Notes: generated from the letters alone by a model not told the origin. A DNA stretch of 64,000 nucleotides from Bryobacterales bacterium (GCA_028819575.1 JAPPLB010000096.1:1-64000); one strand, 5' to 3'; counted from the first letter of the stretch, positions 35,188 to 44,479 are shown. Program-made: numbers and translations.

Positions 35188-36369
35188 ATGCCGACTGCCT
35201 CTCCACGCGGACTCGCGTTCTGTCTGGTCCTGACTTCGGTTTTCTGCATCATGACGATTCCCCTGCGCGCGCAACTCCAGGAAGGCCCGCCGGCTTCGGT
35301 GGGCATGTCGCAGCAACAACTCGACGCGGCCGCGTCGATCCTGGCGAAGCAGCTTGATTCAGGTCCCGTCACGGCCGCATCAATCGTCGTGGCTCGGCGG
35401 AATCGGATCGTGCTCGCCCGCGGCTTCGGCAAGCTCAGCCACGATGCGGAAGCACCCCGGGTGAGGCCGGACTCGATCTTCCTCTTGGCGTCGATCACGA
35501 AGCCGGTGACCGGCTGCGCATTGATGATCCTGGTGGACCGCGGGTTGGTGTCTCTCGACGACCCGGTTTCCCACTACCTCCCTGAATTTCAGGGCGGTGA
35601 GCGCGCCAGGGTTACGGTGCGCAACCTGCTCTCGCACATTTCCGGATTGCCCGACATGCTGCCGCAGAATCGCGAGCTGCGGCGGGCGCATTCTCCGCTG
35701 AGCGGCTTCGTGCAGGGCGCGGCGAAGACGCCGCTGCTCTACTTTCCGGGCTCGAGCTTCCGGTACCAGAGCAAGGGCATCCTGCTGGCGGCGGAGATCG
35801 TCGAACGCGTCTCCGGCAAGCGGCTCAGGGACTTCGAAAAGGAAGAGATGTTCGAGCCGCTCGGCATGCGTCACAGCGCTCTGGGAATGGGGGACTGGAA
35901 GCTCGAGGAAACCGTCTGGGTCGAGACGTCGCCCAACTCGAATCAGGCCGATCTGGAGCGTTTCGGCCCCAACAGCCCTTATTGGCGGGATATGGGCCAT
36001 CCCTGGGGCGGCATGCACAGCAGCGCGCTCGACTTGGCGGTCTTGCTCCAGACCATGCTGAACGGCGGCGAGTACGGCGGGAATCGCGTTTTCAGCCGCG
36101 CCGCTGTCGATGCCATGACGAGCGACCAGAACGGTTCTCTGGAAGCCCCCTGGGGGCTCGGATGGGCGCTTCGGGATTCGCCCGTCTGGAACTTCTTCGG
36201 CGAGCTGGTTTCAGCGAAGACCTTCGGGCACACCGGCGCGACCGGCACCGTTGCGTGGGCCGACCCGGAACGGGACCTGCTCTGCGTGATCCTGACGAAC
36301 CGCATGGTCGAGAACGGCCGCTTGCTGCGGCGCGTCTCCAATGCGGTGGCGGCGGCCGTCGAGGACTAG
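35188..36369 (+). CDS. Exported serine hydrolase (class C beta-lactamase/esterase-like)
   Basis: This 393-residue protein has a signal peptide (to about residue 29). It is a penicillin-binding-fold serine hydrolase with nucleophile S102 and K105 (ASITKP), a tyrosine motif FRYQSKG and the third motif GHTGATG. DFEKEEMFEPLGM is typical of the EstB/LactB branch. Substrate could be a peptide, ester or lactone; beta-lactamase activity is not implied. The stop codon TAG begins the string TAGCCTGCAT, identical to the dispersed-repeat terminus. Confidence 0.87.
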   Translation: MPTASPRGLAFCLVLTSVFCIMTIPLRAQLQEGPPASVGMSQQQLDAAASILAKQLDSGPVTAASIVVARRNRIVLARGFGKLSHDAEAPRVRPDSIFLLASITKPVTGCALMILVDRGLVSLDDPVSHYLPEFQGGERARVTVRNLLSHISGLPDMLPQNRELRRAHSPLSGFVQGAAKTPLLYFPGSSFRYQSKGILLAAEIVERVSGKRLRDFEKEEMFEPLGMRHSALGMGDWKLEETVWVETSPNSNQADLERFGPNSPYWRDMGHPWGGMHSSALDLAVLLQTMLNGGEYGGNRVFSRAAVDAMTSDQNGSLEAPWGLGWALRDSPVWNFFGELVSAKTFGHTGATGTVAWADPERDLLCVILTNRMVENGRLLRRVSNAVAAAVED

Positions 36370-36380
36370 CCTGCATCGGA

Positions 36381-36386
36381 TATACT
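36381..36386 (+). promoter_or_regulatory. Candidate -10 box upstream of small basic protein
   Basis: TATACT (5/6) lies 13 bases before the ATG at 36400. No convincing -35 was found. Confidence 0.3.
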
Positions 36387-36399
36387 GAGCTTCGACCCG

Positions 36400-36615
36400 A
36401 TGAGATTCCTGCGCCGACTTGTAGTTCGCGCCGCTCAGGAACTGGCGGCCAATCCGGAAGCCCGCGCCAAGGCTTCACAGGTGTTGGAAGAGAACATCAA
36501 GCCGCGGGCCAAGAAGGCTTGGCAACAGGCCCAGCCCGAAATCGAGAATGCCAAACAGGGAGTCAAGAGCTACGCGAAGAAGCTTCGCGACGAGTACCGC
36601 AAGGGCCGCGGCTGA
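36400..36615 (+). CDS. Small basic helical protein, unrecognised
   Basis: This 71-residue protein is strongly basic and predicted to be almost wholly helical, with alanine, lysine and glutamine repeats (RAKASQVLEENIKPRAKKAWQQA, split at the proline). It has no signal peptide and no cysteine. The ATG is preceded by a TATACT box but no clear Shine-Dalgarno. It might be a nucleoid-associated or YtxH-like stress protein, but no family was recognised. It lies 30 bp after the serine hydrolase gene and converges with the SAM hydrolase gene. Confidence 0.55.
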   Translation: MRFLRRLVVRAAQELAANPEARAKASQVLEENIKPRAKKAWQQAQPEIENAKQGVKSYAKKLRDEYRKGRG

Positions 36616-36629
36616 TCCCCGAACCACTG

Positions 36630-37442
36630 TCAACGCAGCGGGCGAGAACGCCCGTCCTTCCGAAACACCAGCTCCACGTCATCTCCGATCGCCACGCCGC
36701 CCCTCTCAGCGGCCGATTCCCGGTTGATCGAGACCTCCAGATAGCCGCTGCTTCCGGTGATCACGAACGCGGCGCCGGGCGGGGCTTGGGCATACGCTTT
36801 CGCGGTCTTCGAGACCTCGATCCCGCCCGCCGCGAGGCGGAAATCCGAGGGGGATTCCCCGAGCAACTCCGCCGGAAAGCTCGTGACGATGTTCCCGAAG
36901 CGGTCGATGTTCAGGACCTTCCCGTGCCACCGGCCCGGCTGCGCCAGGGCGGGAGTTGTGGGATCGAGCTGCACGTACTCGTCGACCGGCGATCCGAATG
37001 CAGCGGGCGGCGTCCCCTTCGCCAGCCACGCCGCGACCGGCGCGAAAAGGTCCCGTCCGTGGAACGTGTTGCTGGTGGGCTTCAAGGCCCACCGTTCTGC
37101 ATCGATTTCCCGCACCAGGTGCTCCGTCTGTTCGTAGACTTGCGACAGTACGCCGTTATCCGGCGCGACGAAATGCTGCCCGGCGGCTTCGACGAGGATC
37201 GGCCGCCGACTCGTTCCCACGCCGGGGTCCACGACGACGACGTGAACGGTCTCCGCAGGGAAAAAGGGATGCGCCTGCGCGATCACGAATGCCGTTTTCA
37301 GCAGACCGTACGGGCCCACGTCGTGCGTCAGATCGATGATGCGGGCAGGTGGGTGAATGCCTGCGATCACACCCTTCATCACGCCCACGTAGTGGTCTTC
37401 ATGGCCGAAGTCCGTGGTCAGAGTGACGATTTGAGAACCCAC
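36630..37442 (-). CDS. SAM hydrolase (DUF62/SAM hydroxide adenosyltransferase)
   Basis: This 270-residue enzyme splits S-adenosylmethionine with water into adenosine and methionine. It is the non-halogenating relative of fluorinase and chlorinase. Family motifs are LTTDFGHEDHYVGVMKG, VVVDPGVGTSRRP, VAPDNGVLS, NTFHGRDLFAPVAAW and NIDRFGN. The Asp-Arg-His water-activating set is represented by the D of TTDFG, the R of SRR or HGRD, and the H of FHG. It is divergent from the cysteine desulfurase gene, 29 bp apart. Confidence 0.92.
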   Translation of the reverse strand: MGSQIVTLTTDFGHEDHYVGVMKGVIAGIHPPARIIDLTHDVGPYGLLKTAFVIAQAHPFFPAETVHVVVVDPGVGTSRRPILVEAAGQHFVAPDNGVLSQVYEQTEHLVREIDAERWALKPTSNTFHGRDLFAPVAAWLAKGTPPAAFGSPVDEYVQLDPTTPALAQPGRWHGKVLNIDRFGNIVTSFPAELLGESPSDFRLAAGGIEVSKTAKAYAQAPPGAAFVITGSSGYLEVSINRESAAERGGVAIGDDVELVFRKDGRSRPLR

Positions 37443-37450
37443 GATATAAT
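37423..37450 (+). promoter_or_regulatory. Promoter of cysteine desulfurase gene
   Basis: A perfect TATAAT (37445-37450) has GTGACG (4/6 to TTGACA) 16 bp upstream, inside the 5' end of the opposing gene. The start codon GTG at 37472 would be about 14 bases from the transcription start. Confidence 0.5.
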
Positions 37451-37471
37451 CAATATTCGCACCGTAACTCC

Positions 37472-38632
37472 GTGAAACGCCACTACTTCGACTACAACTC
37501 GACGACGCCGGTGGCCCCCGAGGTGCTGCGGGCCATGCTGCCCTACCTGGATCAGAGCTATGGCAACGCGTCGAGCATTCACACCTTCGGGCAGCAAGCC
37601 CGCTCGGGCGTCGAGCGCGCCAGGCGGCAGGTAGCGGCGCTGCTGAACGCCAAGCCCGCCGAGATCGTCTTCACGAGCGGCGGCACGGAAGCGGACAATC
37701 TGGCGATTCTCGGCGCCGTATACGGGTCCGGCAAGCCGGCCAAGCACGTCATCACCAGCACCATCGAGCATCCGGCGGTCCTCAACACCTGCCGCTACCT
37801 TGAAAGCCGGGGCGTCGCTGTCACCTGGCTCTCCGGCGGTTCGCGCGGAGTCGTTTCCGTCGAGGACGTGCGCAAGGCGCTGCGCCCTGAAACCGTGCTG
37901 ATCAGCATCATGCACGCCAACAATGAGCTGGGCACGGTTCAACCCATTGCCGGGATCGCGCGGCTGGCCCGCGGCTCCGGGATTCCGTTCCACACCGACG
38001 GCGTCCAGAGCGCCGGCAAGATCGCGACCGACGTGCAGCAACTCGGTGTTGACTTGTTCGCCCTGAGCGGACACAAGATCTACGGCCCACAGGGTGTCGG
38101 CGCATTGTACATCCGGAAAGGCACGGTCCTCGAGCCGGTCCTGTTCGGCGGCAGCCACGAGCGCGGGCGCCGTCCGGGAACCGAGAACGTGCCGGGAATC
38201 GTCGGACTCGGCGAAGCCGCGGCCCTGGCCCATCGCGATCTGGATTCGGAAGGCCGGCGACTGTCCGCGCTGCGCGACCGCTTGCAGGAGAGTGTTCTGG
38301 CCCGCGTCGAGAGCGCAGTCGTCAACGGCGATGGAGTGGAGCGAACGCCGAACACGACCAACATTCGCTTCGATCACATCGAAGGCGAAGCGATGGTCAT
38401 CGCGCTCGACCTCAAAGGCGTGGCGGTCTCGAGCGGCGCGGCGTGTTCCAGCGGCGCGGTAAAACCGTCCCACGTCCTCACGGCCATCGGACTGTCGACC
38501 GGGCAGGCCAAGTCCAGCATCCGCTTCTCGCTCGGCAAGAAGACGACGGACGAGGACGTCGACGCCTTGCTGGAGGCTGTCCCCTCGGTCGTAGCGCACC
38601 TGCGCAAGCTATCCCCCGCCTACGCCGGTTAG
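37472..38632 (+). CDS. Cysteine desulfurase (NifS/IscS family)
   Basis: This 386-residue PLP enzyme takes sulfur from cysteine as a persulfide. It has K202 (SGHKIYGPQG) for PLP, H100 (IEHPAVL), and the active cysteine C325 in SSGAACSSG. The short SSGxACSS loop sits close to the group I IscS/NifS type. It has a GTG start downstream of a TATAAT box. No iscU or Fe-S scaffold gene follows; the tRNA thiolase mnmA is 2 kb downstream, so it may feed tRNA thiolation. Repeat copy D lies 25 bp after the stop. Confidence 0.93.
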   Translation: MKRHYFDYNSTTPVAPEVLRAMLPYLDQSYGNASSIHTFGQQARSGVERARRQVAALLNAKPAEIVFTSGGTEADNLAILGAVYGSGKPAKHVITSTIEHPAVLNTCRYLESRGVAVTWLSGGSRGVVSVEDVRKALRPETVLISIMHANNELGTVQPIAGIARLARGSGIPFHTDGVQSAGKIATDVQQLGVDLFALSGHKIYGPQGVGALYIRKGTVLEPVLFGGSHERGRRPGTENVPGIVGLGEAAALAHRDLDSEGRRLSALRDRLQESVLARVESAVVNGDGVERTPNTTNIRFDHIEGEAMVIALDLKGVAVSSGAACSSGAVKPSHVLTAIGLSTGQAKSSIRFSLGKKTTDEDVDALLEAVPSVVAHLRKLSPAYAG

Positions 38633-38656
38633 CGGGGAGGCAAAACGAACGGGGAC

Positions 38657-38839
38657 TATCCTGCATGTCTCACCACGTGGCGAGGCGAAGTGGGTGAGAG
38701 GGTTGCCAGGAAGAGGCGCGAGCCGCTTGGCGCGCGCAGGCGTACTTGAACAGTACGTTGAGCACGGCAAGCAAGCGCAACGAAGTCCTGGCGGTCGTAT
38801 CGCGTGCTTCGACCGGCGGGTGGTAAGACATGCAGGCTT
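38657..38839 (+). repeat. Dispersed palindromic repeat, copy D
   Basis: This full copy is about 183 bp. The left arm CCTGCATGTCTCACC and right arm GGTAAGACATGCAGG carry a paired T-to-G and A-to-C change relative to the other copies, which keeps the stem. Internal stems CGTAC/GTACG and GCGGT/ATCGC are present. It lies between the cysteine desulfurase and chorismate-lyase-like genes, both on the plus strand. Confidence 0.92.
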
Positions 38840-38888
38840 AGATCGAACTGAAACCTTGCAGCGCCCTTGCGCGCCTCCCAAAGAAAGA

Positions 38889-39458
38889 ATGGCCCGGTTT
38901 CTCCAGGATATCGCCGCGGTGCTCGATCCCCTCGAGAGGGAAGAGCCGTCCGTGCGGGAGGCCATCCAAAACATCGAGCCCATCGAAGCGGCGCTGATTC
39001 CCGAACCATACCGCTCGCTGCTCGTCCATGACAGCGACATGACGCCTACGCTGCGCGACTATTGGGAGTCGCCGATCGCGCTTCGACCGCTCATCGTGTT
39101 CCGCGATGGGGACCTGCTGCACCGCCAGGTCGTGCTCACCGCGGGCCCCGGCCGGATTCCCGTCGAGGCCGGTGCCATCAGGATTCACCTGGACCGGTTT
39201 CCGCCGGAAGCGCTGCCCGTGATTCTCCGGGGCAGGCAGCCTCTCGGCGCCGTGCTCTCGGAATACCGGATTCCCCACGTCTCCGATCCGCAAGGGTTCT
39301 TCCGGCTCCCTGCGAACCGATTCTTGAAAGAGGCGTTCCAGGACCCGCGCGACCAAACCCTCTACGGCCGCTGCAACCGCTTGTCCGACGACGCTGGAAA
39401 GACCCTCGCCGAGGTGGTCGAGATCCTTCCGGCGACCGTGAGAAGCAGCGTCAGCTGA
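38889..39458 (+). CDS. Chorismate lyase-like (UbiC/DUF98-type) protein
   Basis: This 189-residue protein starts at the ATG at 38889; an open frame reaching 38694 only translates repeat copy D. It resembles the DUF98/UbiC-like fold: SLLVHDSDMTPTLRDYW, LLHRQVVLTAG, GRQPLGAVLSEY and GRCNRL. UbiC-type enzymes turn chorismate into 4-hydroxybenzoate plus pyruvate; relatives have other aryl-acid roles. The conserved arginine in HRQV and glutamate in LSEY fit a product-binding site. No ubiquinone genes are nearby. It overlaps the convergent propeller gene by eight bases. Confidence 0.6.
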   Translation: MARFLQDIAAVLDPLEREEPSVREAIQNIEPIEAALIPEPYRSLLVHDSDMTPTLRDYWESPIALRPLIVFRDGDLLHRQVVLTAGPGRIPVEAGAIRIHLDRFPPEALPVILRGRQPLGAVLSEYRIPHVSDPQGFFRLPANRFLKEAFQDPRDQTLYGRCNRLSDDAGKTLAEVVEILPATVRSSVS

Positions 39459-40515
39459 CCTGTTCGAGGATGGCGAAGTCGCCCGGATTCCAGGCCTGGG
39501 CGATGACGTAGTACTTGCCGCCGTGCTTTCGCAGCACCGCATTGTGGATGTGCGTGAAGTTCTCGAGGCCCAGGTCTTCCTTGATCATGACCGTCGAGAT
39601 GAGCTTGTCGTTTTCGAGAATGTAGATCGGGGCCCCTCTGCTCGTATCCGGCCCGCGCAGCGCGCCGACAATGGCGTAGTCATCGAGATAGTCGATGTCG
39701 CACGGCAGTGAGCCGAACGGCATGTTGAGGGTCGAGATGTACTGTCCGGTTCGGGTGAAGCGGTCGATTTCAGAATACAGCCGGTCGGCGACGTCGACGC
39801 GCCGCGTCCCCCCGGGTACGGTGATGCCGTGTCCTGTTCCGAATTGGCCGACGCCTGTGCCCTTGCCGCCGAACGAAAGGTCGTGCCATTCGGCCTTGAA
39901 CGGGTTGGTGCTCAAGACCTTGGCGGTCAGCACGTAGTCCAGTTTGGAGTAACCCGTTGCCACGTAGATCATGCCGTCGAGGTACTCGGTGTCGGTCGGG
40001 ACGAAGTTGCCCGCGCCGGCGAAGTAGTCGCTGGCGTGAGGATGTCCGAGGTCGGTGCCGGGTTTGGGGGGCTTGAGGGTGTTGACGAGCTTGCCGTCCA
40101 GGGTCGTCGTCACGACTTGCGCCGACTGGTTTCCGGGGAAGGTGAGATAGGCGCCGCCGTCCGAGTACCAGATGGTCGCGTTGTGCATGTTCGTGTCTTT
40201 CATCGAGGGCGGCGTGCTGATCATCCGGGTGCTCTTCAGATCGGAGCTGATCTGGATGATGCCCGCGCCCGGAAGCGCGAAGTACGTCTCGCCCTTGCCC
40301 GGCCGCCGATCGATCGCAAAACCCCCGTGGGCGGCTTTCAGCACGTCGGGAACCTGCGCCTCGGACGGCAGATGGCTCGAGGTGTAGAGCACCTTGAAGG
40401 TCATCTTCCCCTGGCCGCTGGTTTTCGATGCGGCGCTGGTCGAGCGGTCGAGGCCCAACACCCAGCTCATCGCGAGCAGAAGAACGAAGAGAGCACTGAC
40501 GGTCAATCGCTTCAT
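39451..40515 (-). CDS. Secreted beta-propeller-like protein, function unknown
   Basis: This 354-residue protein starts at 40515, where GGGAGGTGG precedes an ATG and a clean Sec signal ([21 protein letters not shown]); the longer frame to 40737 crosses into mnmA. The body has repeating short blades ([55 protein letters not shown]), suggesting an NHL or six-bladed propeller. Histidines in [12 protein letters not shown] and [10 protein letters not shown] are candidate metal ligands. No family was securely recognised. It is divergent from mnmA. Confidence 0.65.
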   Translation of the reverse strand: MKRLTVSALFVLLLAMSWVLGLDRSTSAASKTSGQGKMTFKVLYTSSHLPSEAQVPDVLKAAHGGFAIDRRPGKGETYFALPGAGIIQISSDLKSTRMISTPPSMKDTNMHNATIWYSDGGAYLTFPGNQSAQVVTTTLDGKLVNTLKPPKPGTDLGHPHASDYFAGAGNFVPTDTEYLDGMIYVATGYSKLDYVLTAKVLSTNPFKAEWHDLSFGGKGTGVGQFGTGHGITVPGGTRRVDVADRLYSEIDRFTRTGQYISTLNMPFGSLPCDIDYLDDYAIVGALRGPDTSRGAPIYILENDKLISTVMIKEDLGLENFTHIHNAVLRKHGGKYYVIAQAWNPGDFAILEQVS

Positions 40516-40609
40516 GAGTCCACCTCCCGATATCCAGCTAAAGGATAGCCTAATTCGTAGCCCAACGCTATGCGGGAACCGTAACGCGGGCGTCTGCGAG
40601 AATGAGCAT

Positions 40610-41722
40610 GTGAGCAACGATCTCATCGCGGTCGCCATGAGCGGCGGCGTGGACAGCTCGACCGTAGCCGGTCTGCTGCACCGCGGCGGCACGCCCGTGG
40701 TCGGCATGACCATGCAGCTCTGGAACCAGCGCCGCATGCCCGAGTTGATCCCGCCGGGCGGCTCCTTCGGCCGCTGCTGCTCGCTCGACGATGTCTACGA
40801 CGCCCGGCAGGTCGCTCAACATCTCGGTATTCCCTACTACGTGCTCGACTTCGAGGACCGCTTCGAGCGGGAGGTGGTCGAGCCCTTCGTCAGCGACTAC
40901 CTTGCGGGGCGGACGCCGATTCCCTGCACGCTCTGCAACAACTTCGTGAAGTTCGACCGCTTTCTGACCACGGCCGAGCAAGTGGGCGCCCGGCGGGTCG
41001 CCACCGGCCATTACGCCCGGATCGGCTTCGACGAGCGCAGCGGCCGGTATCTGCTGAAGTGCGGCCTGGACGAGTCCCGTGATCAGTCCTATTTCCTGTT
41101 CGGATTGACGCAGGAACAACTGTCGCGTTCTCTGTTCCCGCTGGGAGGAATGCGGAAAACCCAGGTGCGTCAACTCGCTCAGGATCTCGATATCCCGGTG
41201 GCCGGCAAGGGTGAGAGCCGCGAGATCTGCTTCGTTCCCAATGGGGACTACGCCCGCTTCGTCGAGCTGTATCTCGCGAGGAAGGGGGCCAACGGCTCTT
41301 CGGAAACCGCCGGCGAGATTGTCTCGACCGGCGGAGAGACTCTCGGCGAGCACGACGGGATTCATCACTACACCGTCGGCCAGCGCCGCGGCCTGAGAGT
41401 CGCCGCCGGCCGGCCGCTCTATGTGGTCAGGATCGAGCCGGCTTCGAAGAAGGTGTTCGTCGGCCCGGATGAAGAGCTGCTGCGAACCAGTTTTTCCGTT
41501 CGCGGCCTGAATTGGATCGCCGTCGCCGGCCCGCGCGAGCCGCTGAGAGTGCAGGTGAAGATCCGGCACCAGTTCAAGCCGGCCTGGGCGGAGGTGAGTC
41601 CCGACGCCGGGTCGGGCTCGGCAACGGTCGAGTTCGAACGACCGCAGCGGGCCGTCGCTCCCGGTCAGGCGGCCGTGTTCTATGACGGCGACACCGTCGT
41701 CGGCGGCGGTTGGATCCAGTAG
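40610..41722 (+). CDS. mnmA: tRNA-specific 2-thiouridylase MnmA
   Basis: This 370-residue enzyme adds sulfur to uridine 34 of Lys, Glu and Gln tRNAs. It has the PP-loop AMSGGVDSS, the catalytic C109 in [11 protein letters not shown], and the second catalytic cysteine C207 in [17 protein letters not shown] start at 40610 is chosen because the PP-loop follows directly; an ATG frame from 40394 runs into the divergent gene. It lies downstream of a cysteine desulfurase and immediately upstream of tRNA-Gly, which fits a tRNA-modification neighbourhood. Confidence 0.94.
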   Translation: MSNDLIAVAMSGGVDSSTVAGLLHRGGTPVVGMTMQLWNQRRMPELIPPGGSFGRCCSLDDVYDARQVAQHLGIPYYVLDFEDRFEREVVEPFVSDYLAGRTPIPCTLCNNFVKFDRFLTTAEQVGARRVATGHYARIGFDERSGRYLLKCGLDESRDQSYFLFGLTQEQLSRSLFPLGGMRKTQVRQLAQDLDIPVAGKGESREICFVPNGDYARFVELYLARKGANGSSETAGEIVSTGGETLGEHDGIHHYTVGQRRGLRVAAGRPLYVVRIEPASKKVFVGPDEELLRTSFSVRGLNWIAVAGPREPLRVQVKIRHQFKPAWAEVSPDAGSGSATVEFERPQRAVAPGQAAVFYDGDTVVGGGWIQ

Positions 41723-41831
41723 ATTCCAATGGACTCCCGCGCCTTTTCATCGTCGTCCTGAATCTTTCTCTGCGGCAGGTCTCCTTGCTGAAAGGCTGCC
41801 CGCCTACGTTCGGGCCTCCGCTGGCGGCCCC

Positions 41832-41860
41832 TTGCCGCCGCAATCCAGCGGCCCTACCAT
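41832..41860 (+). promoter_or_regulatory. Candidate promoter of tRNA-Gly
   Basis: TTGCCG (41832-41837) and TACCAT (41855-41860) are exactly 17 bp apart. The predicted start near 41867 is 17 bases before the tRNA. Confidence 0.4.
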
Positions 41861-41883
41861 AAGGGGGCGTCACCCCCTCCCGA

Positions 41884-41958
41884 GCGGGAGTAGTTCAGTG
41901 GTAGAACGGCAGCTTCCCAAGCTGCATGTCGCGGGTTCGATCCCCGTCTCCCGCTCCA
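41884..41958 (+). tRNA. tRNA-Gly (anticodon CCC)
   Basis: The 7-bp acceptor stem GCGGGAG/CTCCCGC is perfect, the D arm is GTTCAGTGGTAGAAC-like, and the anticodon stem GCAGC/GCTGC holds loop TTCCCAA (anticodon CCC). The T arm is GCGGG-TTCGATC-CCCGT. Discriminator U is followed by an encoded CCA (41956-41958). It decodes GGG. Confidence 0.95.
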
Positions 41959-42023
41959 GCTTTGCGGCAGCTTCCTCGTCGCCGATGTGGCGCAGAAGCC
42001 CGTAGGTCTTGCCAAGCGGCTGG

Positions 42024-42088
42024 GCGAAGTTCGTCAGAGGGCCTTCAGGACAAGGCGCAAGCCACCCGCGCGAGCAACACGGCCTTTA
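42024..42088 (+). repeat. Decayed repeat copy I (heptamer subfamily)
   Basis: GCGAAGTTCGTCAGAGGGCC, then TCAGGACAAGGCGCAAGCC, match the core of the dispersed repeat with several changes. This is followed by GCAACACGGCCTTTACACGA, the same junction as in copy G. The left terminus and the whole right arm are missing. It lies between tRNA-Gly and fic. Confidence 0.6.
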
Positions 42089-42095
42089 CACGAAC

Positions 42096-43220
42096 TCAAG
42101 CAAAACGGCGCGCGATTTCGTAGCTGGTGCTGCGTCCGCCCGCGTCGCCGCGAGCCAGAATGTCGTGAGTCAAAAGACCGCTGATGTCGCGGAGGGCCGT
42201 ATCCTGGGAGCACTTGGCGATCCTTGCCCATTTTGAGGTGGTCAGCTTCCCTTCGAAGCCGTCGAGCAGGCGGTTCAGAATCATCCGTTGACGCTCGTTG
42301 AGCGGCACGGTCCGAACGGTTTCCCAGAAGCGCGCTTTCCTGGTGACGGCCGCAAGCGTTTCCTGGGCTCCCTCGATGGCTCGGCCGAGACATCGCAGAA
42401 ACCATTGCATCCACAGCGTGACGTCCAAGGTGCCTTTCTGCGTCCTCTCCAGGACCTTGTAGTAGTCCGCGCGCTCGTGTCGGATCTGAGCGGACATGCT
42501 GTAGAAGCGCTGCGAGCTCTGTTCGGAACGCGCGAGCAACATGTCGGCGATCGCACGGGCGACCCGGCCGTTTCCATCATCGAGTGGGTGCATCGTGACG
42601 AACCACAGGTGGGCCAGCGCGGCCTTCAGCACGTTGTCCGTCTCCGCCGGGGTATTGAACCAGTCAAGAAAGACGGATGTCTCGTGATCGAGCCGGCCGG
42701 CCGCTGGCGCTTCTAAATGAACCCGCTCGCGCCCAATAGGACCCGAGACAACCTGCATCGGGCCGGTTGCGTCGTCTCGCCATGCACCGGCCCGGATACG
42801 TCTCATTCCGCTACGGCCCGTCGGGAACAGCGAAGCATGCCACGCAAAAAGCCTTTCCGCCGTTAGCGGCTGGTCGTAATGACGCGTCGCGTCGAGCATC
42901 ATCTCGACAATGCCCTCGACCTCGCGATCCGGCTGTCTCAAACCGGCGGTATCCAGGCCAAGACGGCGCGCGATCGACGAACGGACCTGCTCGGCGTCCA
43001 GCTTCTCGCCTTCGATTTCGCTCGTCTTGACGACATCTTCGGTAAGAGTCCGCAGGACTGCCTGTAGCCGGAGATCGAAGCCGAGCGACTCCATCCTGCC
43101 GATCAACCGGCCCTGCTGATGCCGGACAGCAGCCAGGGACCGTGACACTTCCCCTTGATTCCAGGTGAAGCGGGGCCAGTTCGGAAGTTCGTGAATGTAC
43201 GCCGGCGATGCCAGGGACAT
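42096..43220 (-). CDS. Fic family protein with N-terminal inhibitory helix and C-terminal HTH
   Basis: This 374-residue protein is predicted to transfer AMP or a similar group onto a target hydroxyl. It has the Fic core H211-PLDDGNGRVAR-222, in which the usual phenylalanine is leucine. The class II inhibitory motif T66-SEIEG-71 lies upstream, so activity is probably self-blocked until released. Residues 1-90 fit DUF4172-like N-terminal region and residues about 310-374 a winged helix. No toxin-antitoxin partner is adjacent. The target is unknown. Confidence 0.9.
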   Translation of the reverse strand: MSLASPAYIHELPNWPRFTWNQGEVSRSLAAVRHQQGRLIGRMESLGFDLRLQAVLRTLTEDVVKTSEIEGEKLDAEQVRSSIARRLGLDTAGLRQPDREVEGIVEMMLDATRHYDQPLTAERLFAWHASLFPTGRSGMRRIRAGAWRDDATGPMQVVSGPIGRERVHLEAPAAGRLDHETSVFLDWFNTPAETDNVLKAALAHLWFVTMHPLDDGNGRVARAIADMLLARSEQSSQRFYSMSAQIRHERADYYKVLERTQKGTLDVTLWMQWFLRCLGRAIEGAQETLAAVTRKARFWETVRTVPLNERQRMILNRLLDGFEGKLTTSKWARIAKCSQDTALRDISGLLTHDILARGDAGGRSTSYEIARRFA

Positions 43221-43407
43221 CCTCCTGCGGAGATTGTAACAATTAATCTCCGCACATAATGCGGTGAATAGGCCGTGGTTTCACCGCATGGCGGCCTCTG
43301 GCGTCCATGACGCTCCGGCTCCCTTCAAAGAACGAAAGCACCGTGTCGCCGCGTTCTTGCGACGGCCGGCCGTTACGCAATCGGCCCCAGGGCGCGTATC
43401 CTGGGGC

Positions 43408-44463
43408 ATGATGCGTACTCCGAGACTCCCCGCACTCCTGGCCGTCGCACCCCTTCTTCTCGTGTTCTCCTGCGCTCAGCACGAGGAGAACCCCCCTCCT
43501 GACAGCGGGGGCCACCCACTTGAACTGCGCCCGCAGCCTTGGCAACGGCGCGCGAGTCCGGTGCTCTCGGCCGATACCACGCAGCAGAGCTGGTCAAGCA
43601 AGATGCTGTACAGTCCGGCGGTGGTGCATCTGGACGGCGCATTCAAGATGTGGTACGTGGGCTCCGAAGGTGACTACTCTGCCGAGCATGGAGTCTTGAA
43701 CATCGGTTACGCCGAATCCGAGGACGGCGTTCAGTGGCGAGAGTATGCCGGCAACCCCATTCTTCTCGCGAAGGACCTCCCGTTCGCAACGGACTTCCAG
43801 ACCCCGTTCGTTCTCTTCGACGAAGAGGAACGCATCTACAAGATGTGGTTCATCAGTTTGTACCTCGATGACCAGAGGATGGATCAGATGCTGGGCTACG
43901 CCACCAGTTCCGACGGGATCGAATGGAGCATCCATCCGGAACCGATCTACTGGTCAGGCCGTTCGCCTTCCGTCATCAAGGAAGGCCCCGATCGGTATCG
44001 CATGTGGATGAATTCCCGTCCCTCGCCCGAGACGGACGACATGGACTTGTATGGCTACATCTATGAGTTCGCTTCCTCCGACGGCATCGAGTGGGAGCGT
44101 GGCGGCGAGCCGATGATCGTGCCTTCCGGCAAAGCTCACGAAGGCGTGATCTACCCCTATGTCCTGAAAGAGGAAGGTGCGTTTCGGATCTGGTATGGGG
44201 CGTATGACGAATCGGACACGAGATTTCACCTCTTTAGCGCAACATCGAAGAACGGCTCCGACTGGCTGCTGCGCCACGATGGAGAGGCTTTCTCCGCGCA
44301 CGACGATCCTCGATCTTTCGACGCGAAGTATGTCTCCACGCCCTGGGTCTTGAGCCTCGAAGACCGCTATCTGCTGTATTACTCGGCCCGAGACTACAGG
44401 AAGGTGGAGACAGGCAACATCTATCGGCACATCGGGCTGGCGGAGATTATCAAACCCGATTGA
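43408..44463 (+). CDS. Lipoprotein with five-bladed glycosidase-like propeller
   Basis: This 351-residue lipoprotein (signal ending LVFSCAQ) starts at the ATG at 43408; a longer frame from 43264 lacks a signal peptide. The body has GH43/GH32/GH130-like blade repeats: GAFKMWYVGSEGDY, YAESEDGVQWREY, RIYKMWFISLYL, ATSSDGIEWSI, YRMWMNSR, FASSDGIEWERGG and FRIWYGAYDESDTRF. Acidic residues in the blades could be catalytic but were not assigned. Likely role: binding or trimming oligosaccharide at the outer membrane. It converges with the TonB receptor gene across a strong hairpin. Confidence 0.75.
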   Translation: MMRTPRLPALLAVAPLLLVFSCAQHEENPPPDSGGHPLELRPQPWQRRASPVLSADTTQQSWSSKMLYSPAVVHLDGAFKMWYVGSEGDYSAEHGVLNIGYAESEDGVQWREYAGNPILLAKDLPFATDFQTPFVLFDEEERIYKMWFISLYLDDQRMDQMLGYATSSDGIEWSIHPEPIYWSGRSPSVIKEGPDRYRMWMNSRPSPETDDMDLYGYIYEFASSDGIEWERGGEPMIVPSGKAHEGVIYPYVLKEEGAFRIWYGAYDESDTRFHLFSATSKNGSDWLLRHDGEAFSAHDDPRSFDAKYVSTPWVLSLEDRYLLYYSARDYRKVETGNIYRHIGLAEIIKPD

Positions 44464-44479
44464 AGAGTCGGAAGGCGCT

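Noticed and set aside
38694-38888. Extended chorismate-lyase-like protein starting at 38694
   Set aside because: The extension translates repeat copy D, whose frame is not conserved between copies.
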